DNA of 64,000 bases from the NCBI GenBank assembly GCA_951812505.1, contig CATOSI010000003.1:248001-312000 (forward strand), in the 5' to 3' direction. How positions within the stretch are numbered: position 1 is the stretch's first letter; each line of letters opens with the position of its first letter. The notes under the pieces were generated by a model. The model saw only the letters and a list, made by a program, of their open reading frames with translations. It did no database searches and was not told where the DNA came from. Positions 48,005 to 56,388 of this stretch are shown one piece after another. The DNA comes from an uncultured Dehalococcoidia bacterium (GTDB lineage: Bacteria; Chloroflexota; Dehalococcoidia; Lucifugimonadales; UBA1123). The position numbers and the translations under genes are program-made.

Positions 48005-48070
48005 CCTAGAATGTGAGTACGGCTTTCGGGTCTGATATGAACCGAATACGACTCTTCAGGGGGAAAACCG

Positions 48071-48595
48071 ATGCTAAGCGACCGGCTCCAAGACGCAATC
48101 AACCAGCAGATCAACAGCGAGATGTACTCCGCCCATCTCTACCTGTCCATGGCGGCCTACTTCGAGACGCTCAGCCTCACGGGTTTCGCCCACTGGATGC
48201 GGCTCCAATTCGAGGAGGAGACGGCGCACGCGCTGAAGCTGTTCGACTACGTGAACGACCGAGACGGGCGCGTAACATTGCAGGCTATCGAACAGCCACC
48301 CATCGAATTCGAGTCTCCTCACACCGTAATGCGAATGGCGTTGGAACACGAGCGTCTGGTCACAGACATGATCAACAACCTGTACGCTCTCGCCGTCGCG
48401 GAGCGCGACTACCCTTCCCACGTTCTCCTTGAATGGTTCGTTACTGAGCAGGTGGAGGAGGAGAAGACGATCAGGGACATAGTGGACCACATGGACATCA
48501 TCGGCAACGACGGCACCGGTCTGCTGATAATGGACCAGCGTCTTGGCGACCGAGTCGCTGAAGAAGCGGGCGCTGAGGACGCGGCGGCGGAGTAG
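48071..48595 (+). CDS. Ferritin (FtnA-type iron storage)
   Basis: This 174-residue four-helix protein matches bacterial ferritins: LQDAINQQINSEMYSAHLYLSMAAYFE (about residues 6-32; first Glu17 ligand), FEEETAHALKLFDYVNDRDG (Glu-Glu-x-x-His diiron site, about 48-67) and EWFVTEQVEEEKTIRDIVDHM (about 122-142; the second-site Glu and Gln). It stores iron by oxidising Fe(II) at the ferroxidase centre inside a 24-mer shell. The C-terminal 15 residues (RVAEEAGAEDAAAE) are an acidic tail. GGGGGAAA lies before the ATG. Regulation by the DtxR-type protein encoded at 52893 is possible but no box is seen here. Confidence 0.94.
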   Translation: MLSDRLQDAINQQINSEMYSAHLYLSMAAYFETLSLTGFAHWMRLQFEEETAHALKLFDYVNDRDGRVTLQAIEQPPIEFESPHTVMRMALEHERLVTDMINNLYALAVAERDYPSHVLLEWFVTEQVEEEKTIRDIVDHMDIIGNDGTGLLIMDQRLGDRVAEEAGAEDAAAE

Positions 48596-48677
48596 GGTTG
48601 CACAGACTACCGACGCCACCCAAGGTTGGTGGCCAAATTATGATAGACTGAGGCGACTTCACCTCTGAGGTCCGTTC

Positions 48678-50165
48678 TTGCTCAGCCGCACTCTCGCCGA
48701 CAGCCCACACTATAAGTGGTGGGTGTTTGGCGCGATTGGGCTCGGCTCGTTCACAGGCGTCATGTCTATGGGCATGATCAACGTCGCGCTCCCGACCATC
48801 GCGGGCCACTTCGAGACCGATCTTCCCACAGTGCAGTGGGTAGTCATCGCCCAGACCCTCACCGTGAGCGCGCTGCTGCTACCCATGGGACGGCTCTCGG
48901 ATATGGTGGGGCGCAAGCAGGTGTACATCGTCGGCCTGCTGCTATTGATGGGGGCGTCGGTCTTCGCCGCATCATCCACGAGCGTACTCATGCTCGTCCT
49001 GTCCCGCGTGATACAAGGTACGGGCGCGGCCATGACGCAGGGAGTCGGCATGGCGATGGTGACATCCGTCTTCCCGGAGGAAGAGCGCGGCAAAGGTCTG
49101 GGGACGCACATGAGTGTCATAGGCGCGGGCGGCATGGCCGGACCGGTCATAGGCGGACTGCTGGTGAGCGTTCTGGGATGGCGATGGGTATTTCTGGTAA
49201 ATCTGCCCATGGCCACGATAGCTCTTGTCGGCGCGCTGCTGCTGGTGGACTCGAAGCTGTTCTTCCGTGAGCGGCGCGGCGTCCGGTTCGACTGGCCGGG
49301 CGCGGCCCTCTCCACCGCGGCGCTGGTCACGTTCCTCATGCTGATGACAAACGGCTATCGGCTGGGCTGGACGTCCCCTCTGATTCTGCTTGCCGGAGCT
49401 GCGACTGTAGCATTGGTAGCAGGATTCATACTGTGGGAACTCCGCGCTCCCGCGCCCATGCTCGACCTGGGATTGTTCAGGCGTCGGGTATTCTCGCTGG
49501 GCGTGTCCGCTAGCTTCGTGTCGTTCCTCAGCACCGGCTCTATAAGATTCATGATGCCGTTCTATCTTCAGGGTGTGCTTGGATATCATCCGGGACAGGT
49601 GGGCCTGATAATGCTGCCCACAGCGATCACGATGACGATAATGGGGCCAGTCGCCGGGCGGCTGTCAGACCGCTACGGCTACCGCGCCTTCAACGTCGCC
49701 GGGCTGATCATAGCCTCGGTGGGCATCTTTACCATCTCGCGAGTGTCGGAGACGACCCCGCTGCCGGTCATAATCGGCGCGCTGGTGGTACAGAGCGCGG
49801 GGACGGGGCTGTTCGGTTCCCCCAACTCGGCCTCGATTTTCTCGGCGGCGGAGGGCAACCGCCACGGCGTGGTGTCCGCGCTGCTGAGCCTGGTGCGCAA
49901 TTCGGCGAATGTTACATCCATCGCTGTGGCAACCGCTGTGGTCACCGCAACGATGGTCTCGATGGGCTACGCGCCCGACCTGGGCAACGTGAGCGGGGGC
50001 GAGGACGCAGGCCTGCTCAGATCGTTCGTATCGGGCATGAACATGCTGTACTTCGGAATGGGCTGCCTGCTGCTGGTGGGAGTGGTCGCGTCGTTCTTCA
50101 AGGGCTCCGCTCCGGCGGGTATAAGATCCAGACGCGGCACGGCGCGGGTTGGCGCGGGTGAATAG
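48678..50165 (+). CDS. MFS drug exporter, DHA2 (EmrB/QacA) type
   Basis: This 495-residue carrier has about 14 hydrophobic segments, the DHA2 layout. Motif A is GRLSDMVGRKQVYIVG (about residues 72-87) and the antiporter-like motif C region is GTHMSVIGAGGMAGPVIGGLLVS (about 142-164). Expected role is proton-driven efflux of a drug or metabolite; the substrate is not predictable. The start TTG 48678 follows GAGGTC. The downstream methyltransferase gene begins just after its stop, so the two may be co-transcribed. Confidence 0.88.
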   Translation: MLSRTLADSPHYKWWVFGAIGLGSFTGVMSMGMINVALPTIAGHFETDLPTVQWVVIAQTLTVSALLLPMGRLSDMVGRKQVYIVGLLLLMGASVFAASSTSVLMLVLSRVIQGTGAAMTQGVGMAMVTSVFPEEERGKGLGTHMSVIGAGGMAGPVIGGLLVSVLGWRWVFLVNLPMATIALVGALLLVDSKLFFRERRGVRFDWPGAALSTAALVTFLMLMTNGYRLGWTSPLILLAGAATVALVAGFILWELRAPAPMLDLGLFRRRVFSLGVSASFVSFLSTGSIRFMMPFYLQGVLGYHPGQVGLIMLPTAITMTIMGPVAGRLSDRYGYRAFNVAGLIIASVGIFTISRVSETTPLPVIIGALVVQSAGTGLFGSPNSASIFSAAEGNRHGVVSALLSLVRNSANVTSIAVATAVVTATMVSMGYAPDLGNVSGGEDAGLLRSFVSGMNMLYFGMGCLLLVGVVASFFKGSAPAGIRSRRGTARVGAGE

Positions 50166-50187
50166 TGGTATCCTGACTACCGTGCCC

Positions 50188-50826
50188 ATGAACGACACCC
50201 CCACATACCCGCCCGAATTCTTCCGACGCATGGACGAGTCCGACGACAGGCTTTTCTATACGCAGCCGCGCCTCGTCGTGCATATAGACGACCACGCCAT
50301 CGCAGCGATAGGTCGGTACTTCTCTGAGATGCTGCCTGAGAACGGCGTCATCCTCGACCTTATGAGCTCCTGGCGTTCGCATCTGCCATCCGACTTTCGC
50401 GCGGAGCGTGTCGTAGGACTCGGCATGAACGACGTCGAAATGCGGGAGAACCCGCAGCTTGACGAGTACGTGGTACACGACCTCAATGACGATCCCAACC
50501 TGACCTTCGGCGATGCCGTATTCGACGCCGCGATGGTCACCGTCTCGATACAGTACATGACGCGCCCGGTAGAGGTGTTCGCGGACGTGCGTCGGATACT
50601 CAAGGACGGTGCGTCCTTTCACATCATATATTCCAACCGTATGTTTCCAACCAAGGCGGTGGCCGTCTGGCAGTCCCTCGACGACAATCGCCGCGGTCAG
50701 CTGATTGGGTCCTACTTCACATCGAGCGGCGGTTGGGAAGACTTGTCGCTGTACGACATCAGCCCGAATACCGCGACCTACTCCGACCCTGTGTATGTCG
50801 TCGCCGCGCGAAAGGCGGGAGCATAA
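50188..50826 (+). CDS. Class I SAM-dependent methyltransferase-like protein
   Basis: This 212-residue protein (from ATG 50188) resembles a widespread family of small methyltransferase-fold proteins. The glycine-type motif I is degenerate (GVILDLMSSWRSHLP, about residues 53-67), motif II is VVGLGMNDVEM, and motif IV to post-IV is AVFDAAMVTVSIQYMTRPVEVFADVRRILKDGASFHIIYSNRMFP. S-adenosylmethionine use is therefore likely but not certain, and no substrate can be given. GTG 50182 and upstream GTG/TTG codons are alternatives. It overlaps or abuts the exporter gene upstream. Confidence 0.78.
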   Translation: MNDTPTYPPEFFRRMDESDDRLFYTQPRLVVHIDDHAIAAIGRYFSEMLPENGVILDLMSSWRSHLPSDFRAERVVGLGMNDVEMRENPQLDEYVVHDLNDDPNLTFGDAVFDAAMVTVSIQYMTRPVEVFADVRRILKDGASFHIIYSNRMFPTKAVAVWQSLDDNRRGQLIGSYFTSSGGWEDLSLYDISPNTATYSDPVYVVAARKAGA

Positions 50827-50877
50827 TATATAATTGATGCTGGAGTCAGCGACCAGTTATACGGAAGGGCATGAGAT

Positions 50878-51705
50878 TTGGCGCAAGTCAGCGTGTTAAG
50901 CCAATTCGCGGAAGTAACCGACAGGCCGGACTATCAGATTGACGTCGCCAGGGCGGCGATGTTGCTGGCGGCGGCTGAGTATCCGCAACTGAACGTAGAA
51001 CGCGAACTCTTCGCGTTTCAGCGTCTCGCCGGCGCAATTTCCAGTAAATTCCTGGACGATAATGACCCGCTGTACTGTGTCAACGTCATAAGCGAGCATC
51101 TCTTCGACGACATGGGTTTCAGGGGTGACGCGGACAACTATTACGACCCCAGAAACAGCTACCTGAACGAGGTTCTCGAGCGACGCACTGGAATTCCAAT
51201 CACCCTTGCGGTCGTCTATATGGAAGTGGGCAGGCGTCTGAAAGTGCCTCTGCTGGGCATAGGAATGCCGGGACACTTTCTCGTGCGACACAGGGAGATC
51301 GAGAACCTCTATATAGACGCCTTCAGCGGCGGCATCCTGCTTTCCGAAGAGGAGTGCAGGGACATTATTGTCGAACTCGCTCACGGCGACCTCGATTGGA
51401 GTCCTGACCTTCTGAAGCCCGTATCCAACCGGGAGATAATCGCGCGAATGATCCGCAATCTAAAGGCGATATACATGGCGGACGAGGACTTCGTTCGCGC
51501 GCTGACAGTCTCCGAGTTCGCGCTGGCCCTTGACCCCCACTCGGCTATGGACAGGCGCGACCGCGGCATAGTTCACTATCAACTCGGACACAGTGCGGAG
51601 GCATTGGACGATCTTGCTTACTACCTGGACCTCTCACCAAGCGGCCCGGATGTCGAGGGCGTACACGCCCTGGTCGCCGAACTCCGCTCATTCCTGGACG
51701 ATTGA
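50878..51705 (+). CDS. SirB1-like transglutaminase-fold/TPR protein
   Basis: This 275-residue protein matches the SirB1/UPF0162 family: a transglutaminase-like domain (NSYLNEVLERRTGIPITLAVVYMEVGRRLKVPLLGIGMPGHFLVRH, about residues 98-142), then a TPR-like C-terminal half (about 200-270; ALTVSEFALALDPHSAMDRRDRGIVHYQLGH). The usual catalytic Cys is not evident (ITLAVVYME), so it is probably not an active protease. The cellular role of the family is not established. Start TTG 50878 follows GGAAGGGC. Confidence 0.86.
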   Translation: MAQVSVLSQFAEVTDRPDYQIDVARAAMLLAAAEYPQLNVERELFAFQRLAGAISSKFLDDNDPLYCVNVISEHLFDDMGFRGDADNYYDPRNSYLNEVLERRTGIPITLAVVYMEVGRRLKVPLLGIGMPGHFLVRHREIENLYIDAFSGGILLSEEECRDIIVELAHGDLDWSPDLLKPVSNREIIARMIRNLKAIYMADEDFVRALTVSEFALALDPHSAMDRRDRGIVHYQLGHSAEALDDLAYYLDLSPSGPDVEGVHALVAELRSFLDD

Positions 51706-51709
51706 TCTT

Positions 51710-51745
51710 AGTCGTCAGTATTCAGTTACCAGTCGTCAGTCTGAG
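51710..51745. repeat. Intergenic direct repeat AGTCGTCAGT
   Basis: AGTCGTCAGT occurs at 51710-51719 and 51731-51740 around TATTCAGTTACC. It belongs to the same style of simple AT/TCAGT tracts as those at 23850-23880, 42725-42759 and 57146-57170. Confidence 0.6.
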
Positions 51746-51753
51746 ATAGTGTC

Positions 51754-52881
51754 TTGTCTAATATAGAGGGTAAAGTGAAGGCTCTCGCCCTGTCACTTGG
51801 GTTCGACAGGGTGGGCATTACGGACGCCGTGCCATTCACGAGGGACGAAGAGGCCGCTGCCCAGCGTGTCAGAGACGGACTCATGGACGGGCTCCCCTGG
51901 TACACGGAGGAGCGCGTACATCGCATGAATCGTCCCGAACTGCTGCTGGAGGACGCACGATCCGTCATCTCGATGGCCGCCAACTACAACACAGGCCCGC
52001 CGCCCGGCGGGTCTGACGACTCGGAAATTCCCAGGGGCAAGGTGGCGCGCTACGCCTGGGGACGCGACTACCACAACGTTATCAAGGGCAGGCTTCGCAG
52101 ATTCGTGCGCGAGCTTCCAGGTGCGGTGGGCCGACCCGTTCGCACGCGCTACTTTGTGGACGACGGACCGATGAACGACCGCGCCGCCGCCGAGCGTTCG
52201 GGTGTGGGCTGGTTCGGCAAGAACACGAATATACTCACCCCGACCCACGGGTCCTGGGTCTTCCTCGCACAGGTAGTAACCGACCTTGATTTGAAGCCCG
52301 ACCCACCGCTGAAGAAGACCTGCGGCGAATGTATCCGCTGCATTCCGGCGTGTCCCACAGACGCCATTGTCGCCCCCTATGTGATAGACAACCGCAAATG
52401 CATCTCGTTCCTGACCATCGAGCTTCGCGGACCGATTCCACGCGAAATGCGACCCATGATGGGCGACTGGGTATTCGGCTGCGATATATGCCAGGAAGTC
52501 TGTCCGGTGAATCGCAAAGACATACTCAGCAGTGAACCGGATTTCGACAAGCGTCACGATTTCGACGCGCCGGAACTGATCCCTCTGCTCGACTTGGACG
52601 ATGACGCGTTCCGCAAGCGGTTCGAGGGCAGCCCCATTCGTCGCGCGAAGAGGGCGGGACTCCAGAGAAACGTGTGCGTTGCCCTCGGCAATATAGGCGA
52701 TCCAGTGGCGGTTCCCGCGCTGACGACCGCGCTGGACGAGGGTGATGAGCTCATCAGGGCGCACGCCGCCTGGGCGCTGGGAAAGATCGGCGGCGAACAT
52801 GCAAAAATCGCTCTTGGACGCGCAATGAAAATCGAGACGGACGAGGATGTCCGGGAGGAGATAGCGTCGGCGCTGGCTTGA
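51754..52881 (+). CDS. queG: Epoxyqueuosine reductase with HEAT-like repeats
   Basis: This 375-residue cobalamin/Fe-S enzyme makes queuosine in tRNA by removing an epoxide oxygen. It carries the QueG core YFVDDGPMNDRAAAERSGVGWFGKNTNIL (about residues 131-159; the cobalamin-contacting Asp/Glu region). Two 4Fe-4S clusters follow, CGECIRCIPACPTDAI (about 190-205) and CDICQEVCPVNRK (about 247-259). Residues about 310-372 form HEAT-type repeats (VPALTTALDEGDELIRAHAAWALGKIG) found in many QueG proteins. The start is TTG 51754, at the family's usual N-terminus. It is related to, but distinct from, the reductive-dehalogenase-like protein at 32869. Confidence 0.93.
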   Translation: MSNIEGKVKALALSLGFDRVGITDAVPFTRDEEAAAQRVRDGLMDGLPWYTEERVHRMNRPELLLEDARSVISMAANYNTGPPPGGSDDSEIPRGKVARYAWGRDYHNVIKGRLRRFVRELPGAVGRPVRTRYFVDDGPMNDRAAAERSGVGWFGKNTNILTPTHGSWVFLAQVVTDLDLKPDPPLKKTCGECIRCIPACPTDAIVAPYVIDNRKCISFLTIELRGPIPREMRPMMGDWVFGCDICQEVCPVNRKDILSSEPDFDKRHDFDAPELIPLLDLDDDAFRKRFEGSPIRRAKRAGLQRNVCVALGNIGDPVAVPALTTALDEGDELIRAHAAWALGKIGGEHAKIALGRAMKIETDEDVREEIASALA

Positions 52882-52892
52882 CAGATAATCCT

Positions 52893-53621
52893 CTACGCGG
52901 GATAGACGTTGATCCTGGCGGCTATGTCGTAGCTGAATACGACCTCGTCTCCGTCGCAGTCCAGCGTTATAACCCCTCTCGTCTCGGCGGTCTCCTTTAC
53001 GATGACTTTCTGTTCGGGGAGTATGTTTTTCTCCACGAAATACTCCAGCAAGGCCTGGTCGTCCTCGGGAACGGAATCAATTATCATCTCCGAACCCTCG
53101 CGCGCCACATCCAGCGATACGGAGTTCCTGTGCGGCTTGTATCCGCTGCCGGGAATGGGATGACCGAATGGGCAGGTCTCGGGATTGTTCAACACCGCCA
53201 CTATACGGTCTTCCAGATTGGGTGAAATGGCGTGCTCCAGGCGGTGTGCCTCCACGTGCGACACTTCCATATCCATGCCGAGCAGGTCCACGACCAGCCT
53301 CTCTGCCAGTCGGTGTCTGCGCACGACGCTCTCCGCGGACTTGCGCCCGCTTGAAGTCAGGACGACTTCCTTGTTGGGTTTGGTCTTGACCAGGCCCTCG
53401 CGGGCCATGCGCCTTATCATGCCGCCGACCGACGGCAGCGACGTTCCCAGTCCCTCGTCCGTCGGGAGAGTCTTGAGGTGTTCGGAGAGAATAGTGAGGG
53501 TTACGTGCGTACCCTGCTCGTTGAGCCGGAATATGGACAGCAGGTAGTTCTCGGTCGCCATGGACAGGCGTTCACCCGAACTGGAAGATTTTCGACTGCG
53601 CGATTTCGGAGCCGCTGGCAT
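52893..53621 (-). CDS. DtxR/MntR-family metal-dependent repressor
   Basis: This 242-residue regulator has an N-terminal winged helix (TENYLLSIFRLNEQGTHVTLTILSEHL, then PSVGGMIRRMAREGLVKTKPNKEVVLT; residues about 22-80). The metal-binding dimerisation domain follows (RRHRLAERLVVDLLGMDMEVSHVEAHRLEHAISP near residue 100, NNPETCPFGHPIPG near 148). A C-terminal SH3-like FeoA domain is at about 170-242. The Cys, His and Glu metal ligands of the DtxR family are present. It should repress iron or manganese uptake genes when metal is bound. A 17-base palindrome resembling a metal box lies about 100 bases upstream. Ferritin and ABM genes nearby fit an iron role. Confidence 0.93.
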   Translation of the reverse strand: MPAAPKSRSRKSSSSGERLSMATENYLLSIFRLNEQGTHVTLTILSEHLKTLPTDEGLGTSLPSVGGMIRRMAREGLVKTKPNKEVVLTSSGRKSAESVVRRHRLAERLVVDLLGMDMEVSHVEAHRLEHAISPNLEDRIVAVLNNPETCPFGHPIPGSGYKPHRNSVSLDVAREGSEMIIDSVPEDDQALLEYFVEKNILPEQKVIVKETAETRGVITLDCDGDEVVFSYDIAARINVYPA

Positions 53622-53718
53622 AGTACCCCCATTATATCACCTGAGAGGCTTACTGTCTGTTCTCTGGTCACAACACTTTCCACCAGGGCGGGACCCACAT
53701 GTATATCTAATCAGGGCG

Positions 53719-53735
53719 TGAATGATAATCATTCA
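53719..53735. promoter_or_regulatory. Palindromic metal-regulator box
   Basis: TGAATGATAATCATTCA is an inverted repeat of two 8-base arms around one base. Its GATAATCAT core is shared by iron boxes of the Fur and DtxR types. It lies 97 bases before the DtxR-family gene and 144 bases before the NIPSNAP gene, so it may control either or both. Confidence 0.72.
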
Positions 53736-53879
53736 TATCGTGAATAGATTTCCTGAATAGACTTCGTTATAGCGGATGAGTCCGATATAGACTGCTGCCC
53801 GCCCCCATGTGGCGGCTGCATCGGGTACTGGTGTAACATCTAACCGCCATACCGTTGAACATACTATTAGGAGGAGATG

Positions 53880-54206
53880 ATGATCTACGAATACAGAGTC
53901 TATGAAGCCGCGCCCGGAAAGCTGGAAGCGCTGAACGCCCGGTTCCGCAACCACACGCTTGGCATATTCGAGCGCCACGGCATCAAGAACATCGGCTACT
54001 GGACCGCCAGCGTAGGCGACTACAGCGACCGGCTCATCTACATCGTGGCATTCGAGGACGAGGGCCAGAGAGCGGAGGCGTGGGCTTCGTTCCGAGCCGA
54101 TCCCGAATGGAACAAGGTCAGGTCGGAGTCGGAAGTGGACGGTCCCCTGACGGCCAGGATAAGCAACTCGATTCTGAATCCGACAGACTACTCGCCACTT
54201 CAGTAG
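53880..54206 (+). CDS. NIPSNAP-family protein
   Basis: This 108-residue protein has the NIPSNAP fold: MIYEYRVYEAAPGKLEALNARFRNHTLGIFERHGIKNIGYWTASVG, followed by RLIYIVAFEDEGQRAEAWASFRADPEWNKV. ATG 53880 is preferred to ATG 53877 because AGGAGG then has 5-base spacing. The domain is ferredoxin-like and related to ABM folds; in bacteria its role is mostly unknown. The following ImmA/IrrE-like gene starts 13 bases later and is probably in the same operon. The metal box upstream hints at iron or manganese regulation. Confidence 0.87.
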   Translation: MIYEYRVYEAAPGKLEALNARFRNHTLGIFERHGIKNIGYWTASVGDYSDRLIYIVAFEDEGQRAEAWASFRADPEWNKVRSESEVDGPLTARISNSILNPTDYSPLQ

Positions 54207-54219
54207 GGCTGCGAAGTAC

Positions 54220-54672
54220 ATGCTGGGCAGGGACAAGGCCACCGAGATAATACGCCAGTACGGTTCCAATGATCTGTACGAGGTGATCCAGACGGAAGGT
54301 CTGGCCATAGTGAGGCTGGACTTTGGTGGCGCGCGTTTCCGCGAATTCTACGTGGACGGCGTCATATTCCTGCCTCTGGATACCGAATCGGAAGCCGAGG
54401 AGCGTTCGAGCATGGCTCACGCCCTCGGCCACCACCTTCTCCACATAGGCAACCAGGTCTGGATGCGCGGACTGGGCAGCATGTGGAGCTGGAAGCAAGA
54501 GCGACAGGCTGAGGAGTTCGCCGCCTGGTTCCTGATACCGGAGACCGAACAAGCCAGCCTCGAAGGGCTTTCGACGCCGGAAATCTGCGATGCGTACAAT
54601 GTGGACGTTCGCATAGCCGAAGTCCGCGCCGGCGAGTGGCGTCGCAGCGCAACTCAGAAGGGCGCTGTCTGA
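54220..54672 (+). CDS. ImmA/IrrE-like metallopeptidase-fold protein with altered active site
   Basis: This 150-residue protein has the ImmA/IrrE layout: YEVIQTEGLAIVRLDFG, then SSMAHALGHHLLHIGN (residues 63-78), and QAEEFAAWFLIPE (about 96-108), which holds the third zinc ligand. The expected HExxH motif reads HALGH (67-71): both His are kept but the catalytic Glu is Ala (codon GCC). Zinc could still bind, but peptide cleavage should fail. IrrE/ImmA proteases cleave repressors; an inactive form might act as a sensor or binding protein. It follows the NIPSNAP gene closely. Confidence 0.82.
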   Translation: MLGRDKATEIIRQYGSNDLYEVIQTEGLAIVRLDFGGARFREFYVDGVIFLPLDTESEAEERSSMAHALGHHLLHIGNQVWMRGLGSMWSWKQERQAEEFAAWFLIPETEQASLEGLSTPEICDAYNVDVRIAEVRAGEWRRSATQKGAV

Positions 54673-54700
54673 AGCCTTTCGATCCACTCGCGCGCAACCT

Positions 54701-56326
54701 TTAGCGCTCGCCCCTGACCTCTATCATCATCACGTCCAGTATGTCTCGACTCGTCACCGTTCCCAGGAACTCGCCCGTCTCACCATCCACGATGGGAATG
54801 ACGGTCAGCGAACTTTCCTTCATCTGCTGTAAGACATCCTCGACGAAATCTTCCGGGCGAGCCTTGTGCATATGTTGGCTCAGCACATTGCCGAGCGGAG
54901 TGCTGGCCCATAAATTCTTGGGAAGGAAGCGCAGCATACTCAACGACACAATTCCGGCCAACTCCCCGCTGTCTGTCACAACATAGTCCTGCTGGTGTGG
55001 AACTATCCAGTTATCTACGAAATTTCTAACCGTCAGCCCCGTATCGGGATAGTTGGGAGTGTCGTCCAGGATGTCTTTGATTCTCAAGTCTTCCAGCGCG
55101 AATCGGATGAGCGGAGCGGGAATGATTACTGGGACGACAGTTCCCGAGTCTGAAGTCTTGAACCTGTTGATGGCGAACATTATGAGGGGCGGCATAGTCA
55201 GGAAATATACAAACATTATGAGAATAAGCAGGGAGAACAGGTCTTCCTGTATCAGGTTGTGCTGGAGCATGATCAGCAGCAGTGCGATTTCGGCGGCGCC
55301 CTTCGCCATAAGCCCGGTCGCCAGAGGGAAGGATATGCCCATTCGTATCACGTACGCGCCGACTATCGCCCCCAGGAACTTTCCCACCAGAGGTACGATC
55401 ACTATGGCCGCAATTGCCAGCGGCGACAGACTTGTGAATGCCAGGCTCAGGTGCAATCCGGCCGATGCGAAGAAGAGCGGCACGAACAGACCGTCCGCCG
55501 TGCTGCGTATTCCGGGCATCACGTCCTGTCTTATATGGCCCGGCAGCCTGGACAGCGCGACTCCGAAAAGCAGCGCTCCAATGCTGCCATGAACGCCCAT
55601 TTTCTCTGCCCCGACAACCATGAGGAAAAGCCCTCCCAGAAGCAGTCCGAACGAGAGATGAGGCACCAGAAGGACGCGCTGCAACAGGACTATCAGGCGC
55701 GGGATGACCTTCGTGGACAGCAGCCATGCCGCTATGGTGAATCCCATCATCTGCCCGAGCAGCGTGAGTATGTTGCTCACGGTCAGGTCGTGCCCGCGTT
55801 CACCAATGGTGAATCCCACCACGAGCAGCGCTATCAGTTCCGCAATAATCACTATGGCGAATATCTGGAGCCCCAGCGGTTCTCTGAGGAGACCTTCGTC
55901 CGAGAGAACCTTTGCGACGACGCCCAGGCTCGACAGCGCCAGAACGCCTGCCACGGCCAGCGCGTCAGTGAAGTCCAGCCCGAGATCGAAGTCGAAGTAT
56001 ATATCCGAGGTGACCGCTATCCCCGCCAGCAGAGGCACCAGGACCGAGATAGCCGCGGCGATGAAGAACCTGCCCTTGATGACCGACACGAAACTCGATA
56101 CGTCTATCTCGTCCAGACCGATGAGAAAGAAAAACAGGAATACGCCGATACTCAGGAGTATCTCAAGTTCGACGGTCGGCTCTACTATTCCCAAGACCGG
56201 GCCGAGTATGACGCCCGTGGCGGCGTAGGCGACGATGGAGTTTACCCTGAATCGCCTGAGCAGGCCCTCGGCAATCTTGGCGAGAACTATCAGCAGCCCG
56301 ATCGAGAGTAGAGCCTCTTCCATCAA
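54701..56326 (-). CDS. CPA2-type cation:proton antiporter with C-terminal CBS domains
   Basis: This 541-residue protein has about 12 hydrophobic segments in residues 1-400, in the layout of KefB/NapA-type antiporters (LSIGLLIVLAKIAEGLLRRF at the start; ALAVAGVLALSSLGVVAKVLSDEGL near residue 150; HGSIGALLFGVALSRLPG near 250). Residues about 430-535 form a CBS pair (DYVVTDSGELAGIVSLSMLRFLP and LTVIPIVDGETGEFLGTVTSRDILDVM) that may sense nucleotides. Expected role is sodium or potassium versus proton exchange at the inner membrane. It is convergent with the ImmA-like gene and followed by a 28-base gap. Confidence 0.9.
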   Translation of the reverse strand: MMEEALLSIGLLIVLAKIAEGLLRRFRVNSIVAYAATGVILGPVLGIVEPTVELEILLSIGVFLFFFLIGLDEIDVSSFVSVIKGRFFIAAAISVLVPLLAGIAVTSDIYFDFDLGLDFTDALAVAGVLALSSLGVVAKVLSDEGLLREPLGLQIFAIVIIAELIALLVVGFTIGERGHDLTVSNILTLLGQMMGFTIAAWLLSTKVIPRLIVLLQRVLLVPHLSFGLLLGGLFLMVVGAEKMGVHGSIGALLFGVALSRLPGHIRQDVMPGIRSTADGLFVPLFFASAGLHLSLAFTSLSPLAIAAIVIVPLVGKFLGAIVGAYVIRMGISFPLATGLMAKGAAEIALLLIMLQHNLIQEDLFSLLILIMFVYFLTMPPLIMFAINRFKTSDSGTVVPVIIPAPLIRFALEDLRIKDILDDTPNYPDTGLTVRNFVDNWIVPHQQDYVVTDSGELAGIVSLSMLRFLPKNLWASTPLGNVLSQHMHKARPEDFVEDVLQQMKESSLTVIPIVDGETGEFLGTVTSRDILDVMMIEVRGER

Positions 56327-56388
56327 GAGACAGCTACCAACCCGGTCTGTTGATAAGTGTCTTTTGTGATACGGTCAGCAACTTTCGC

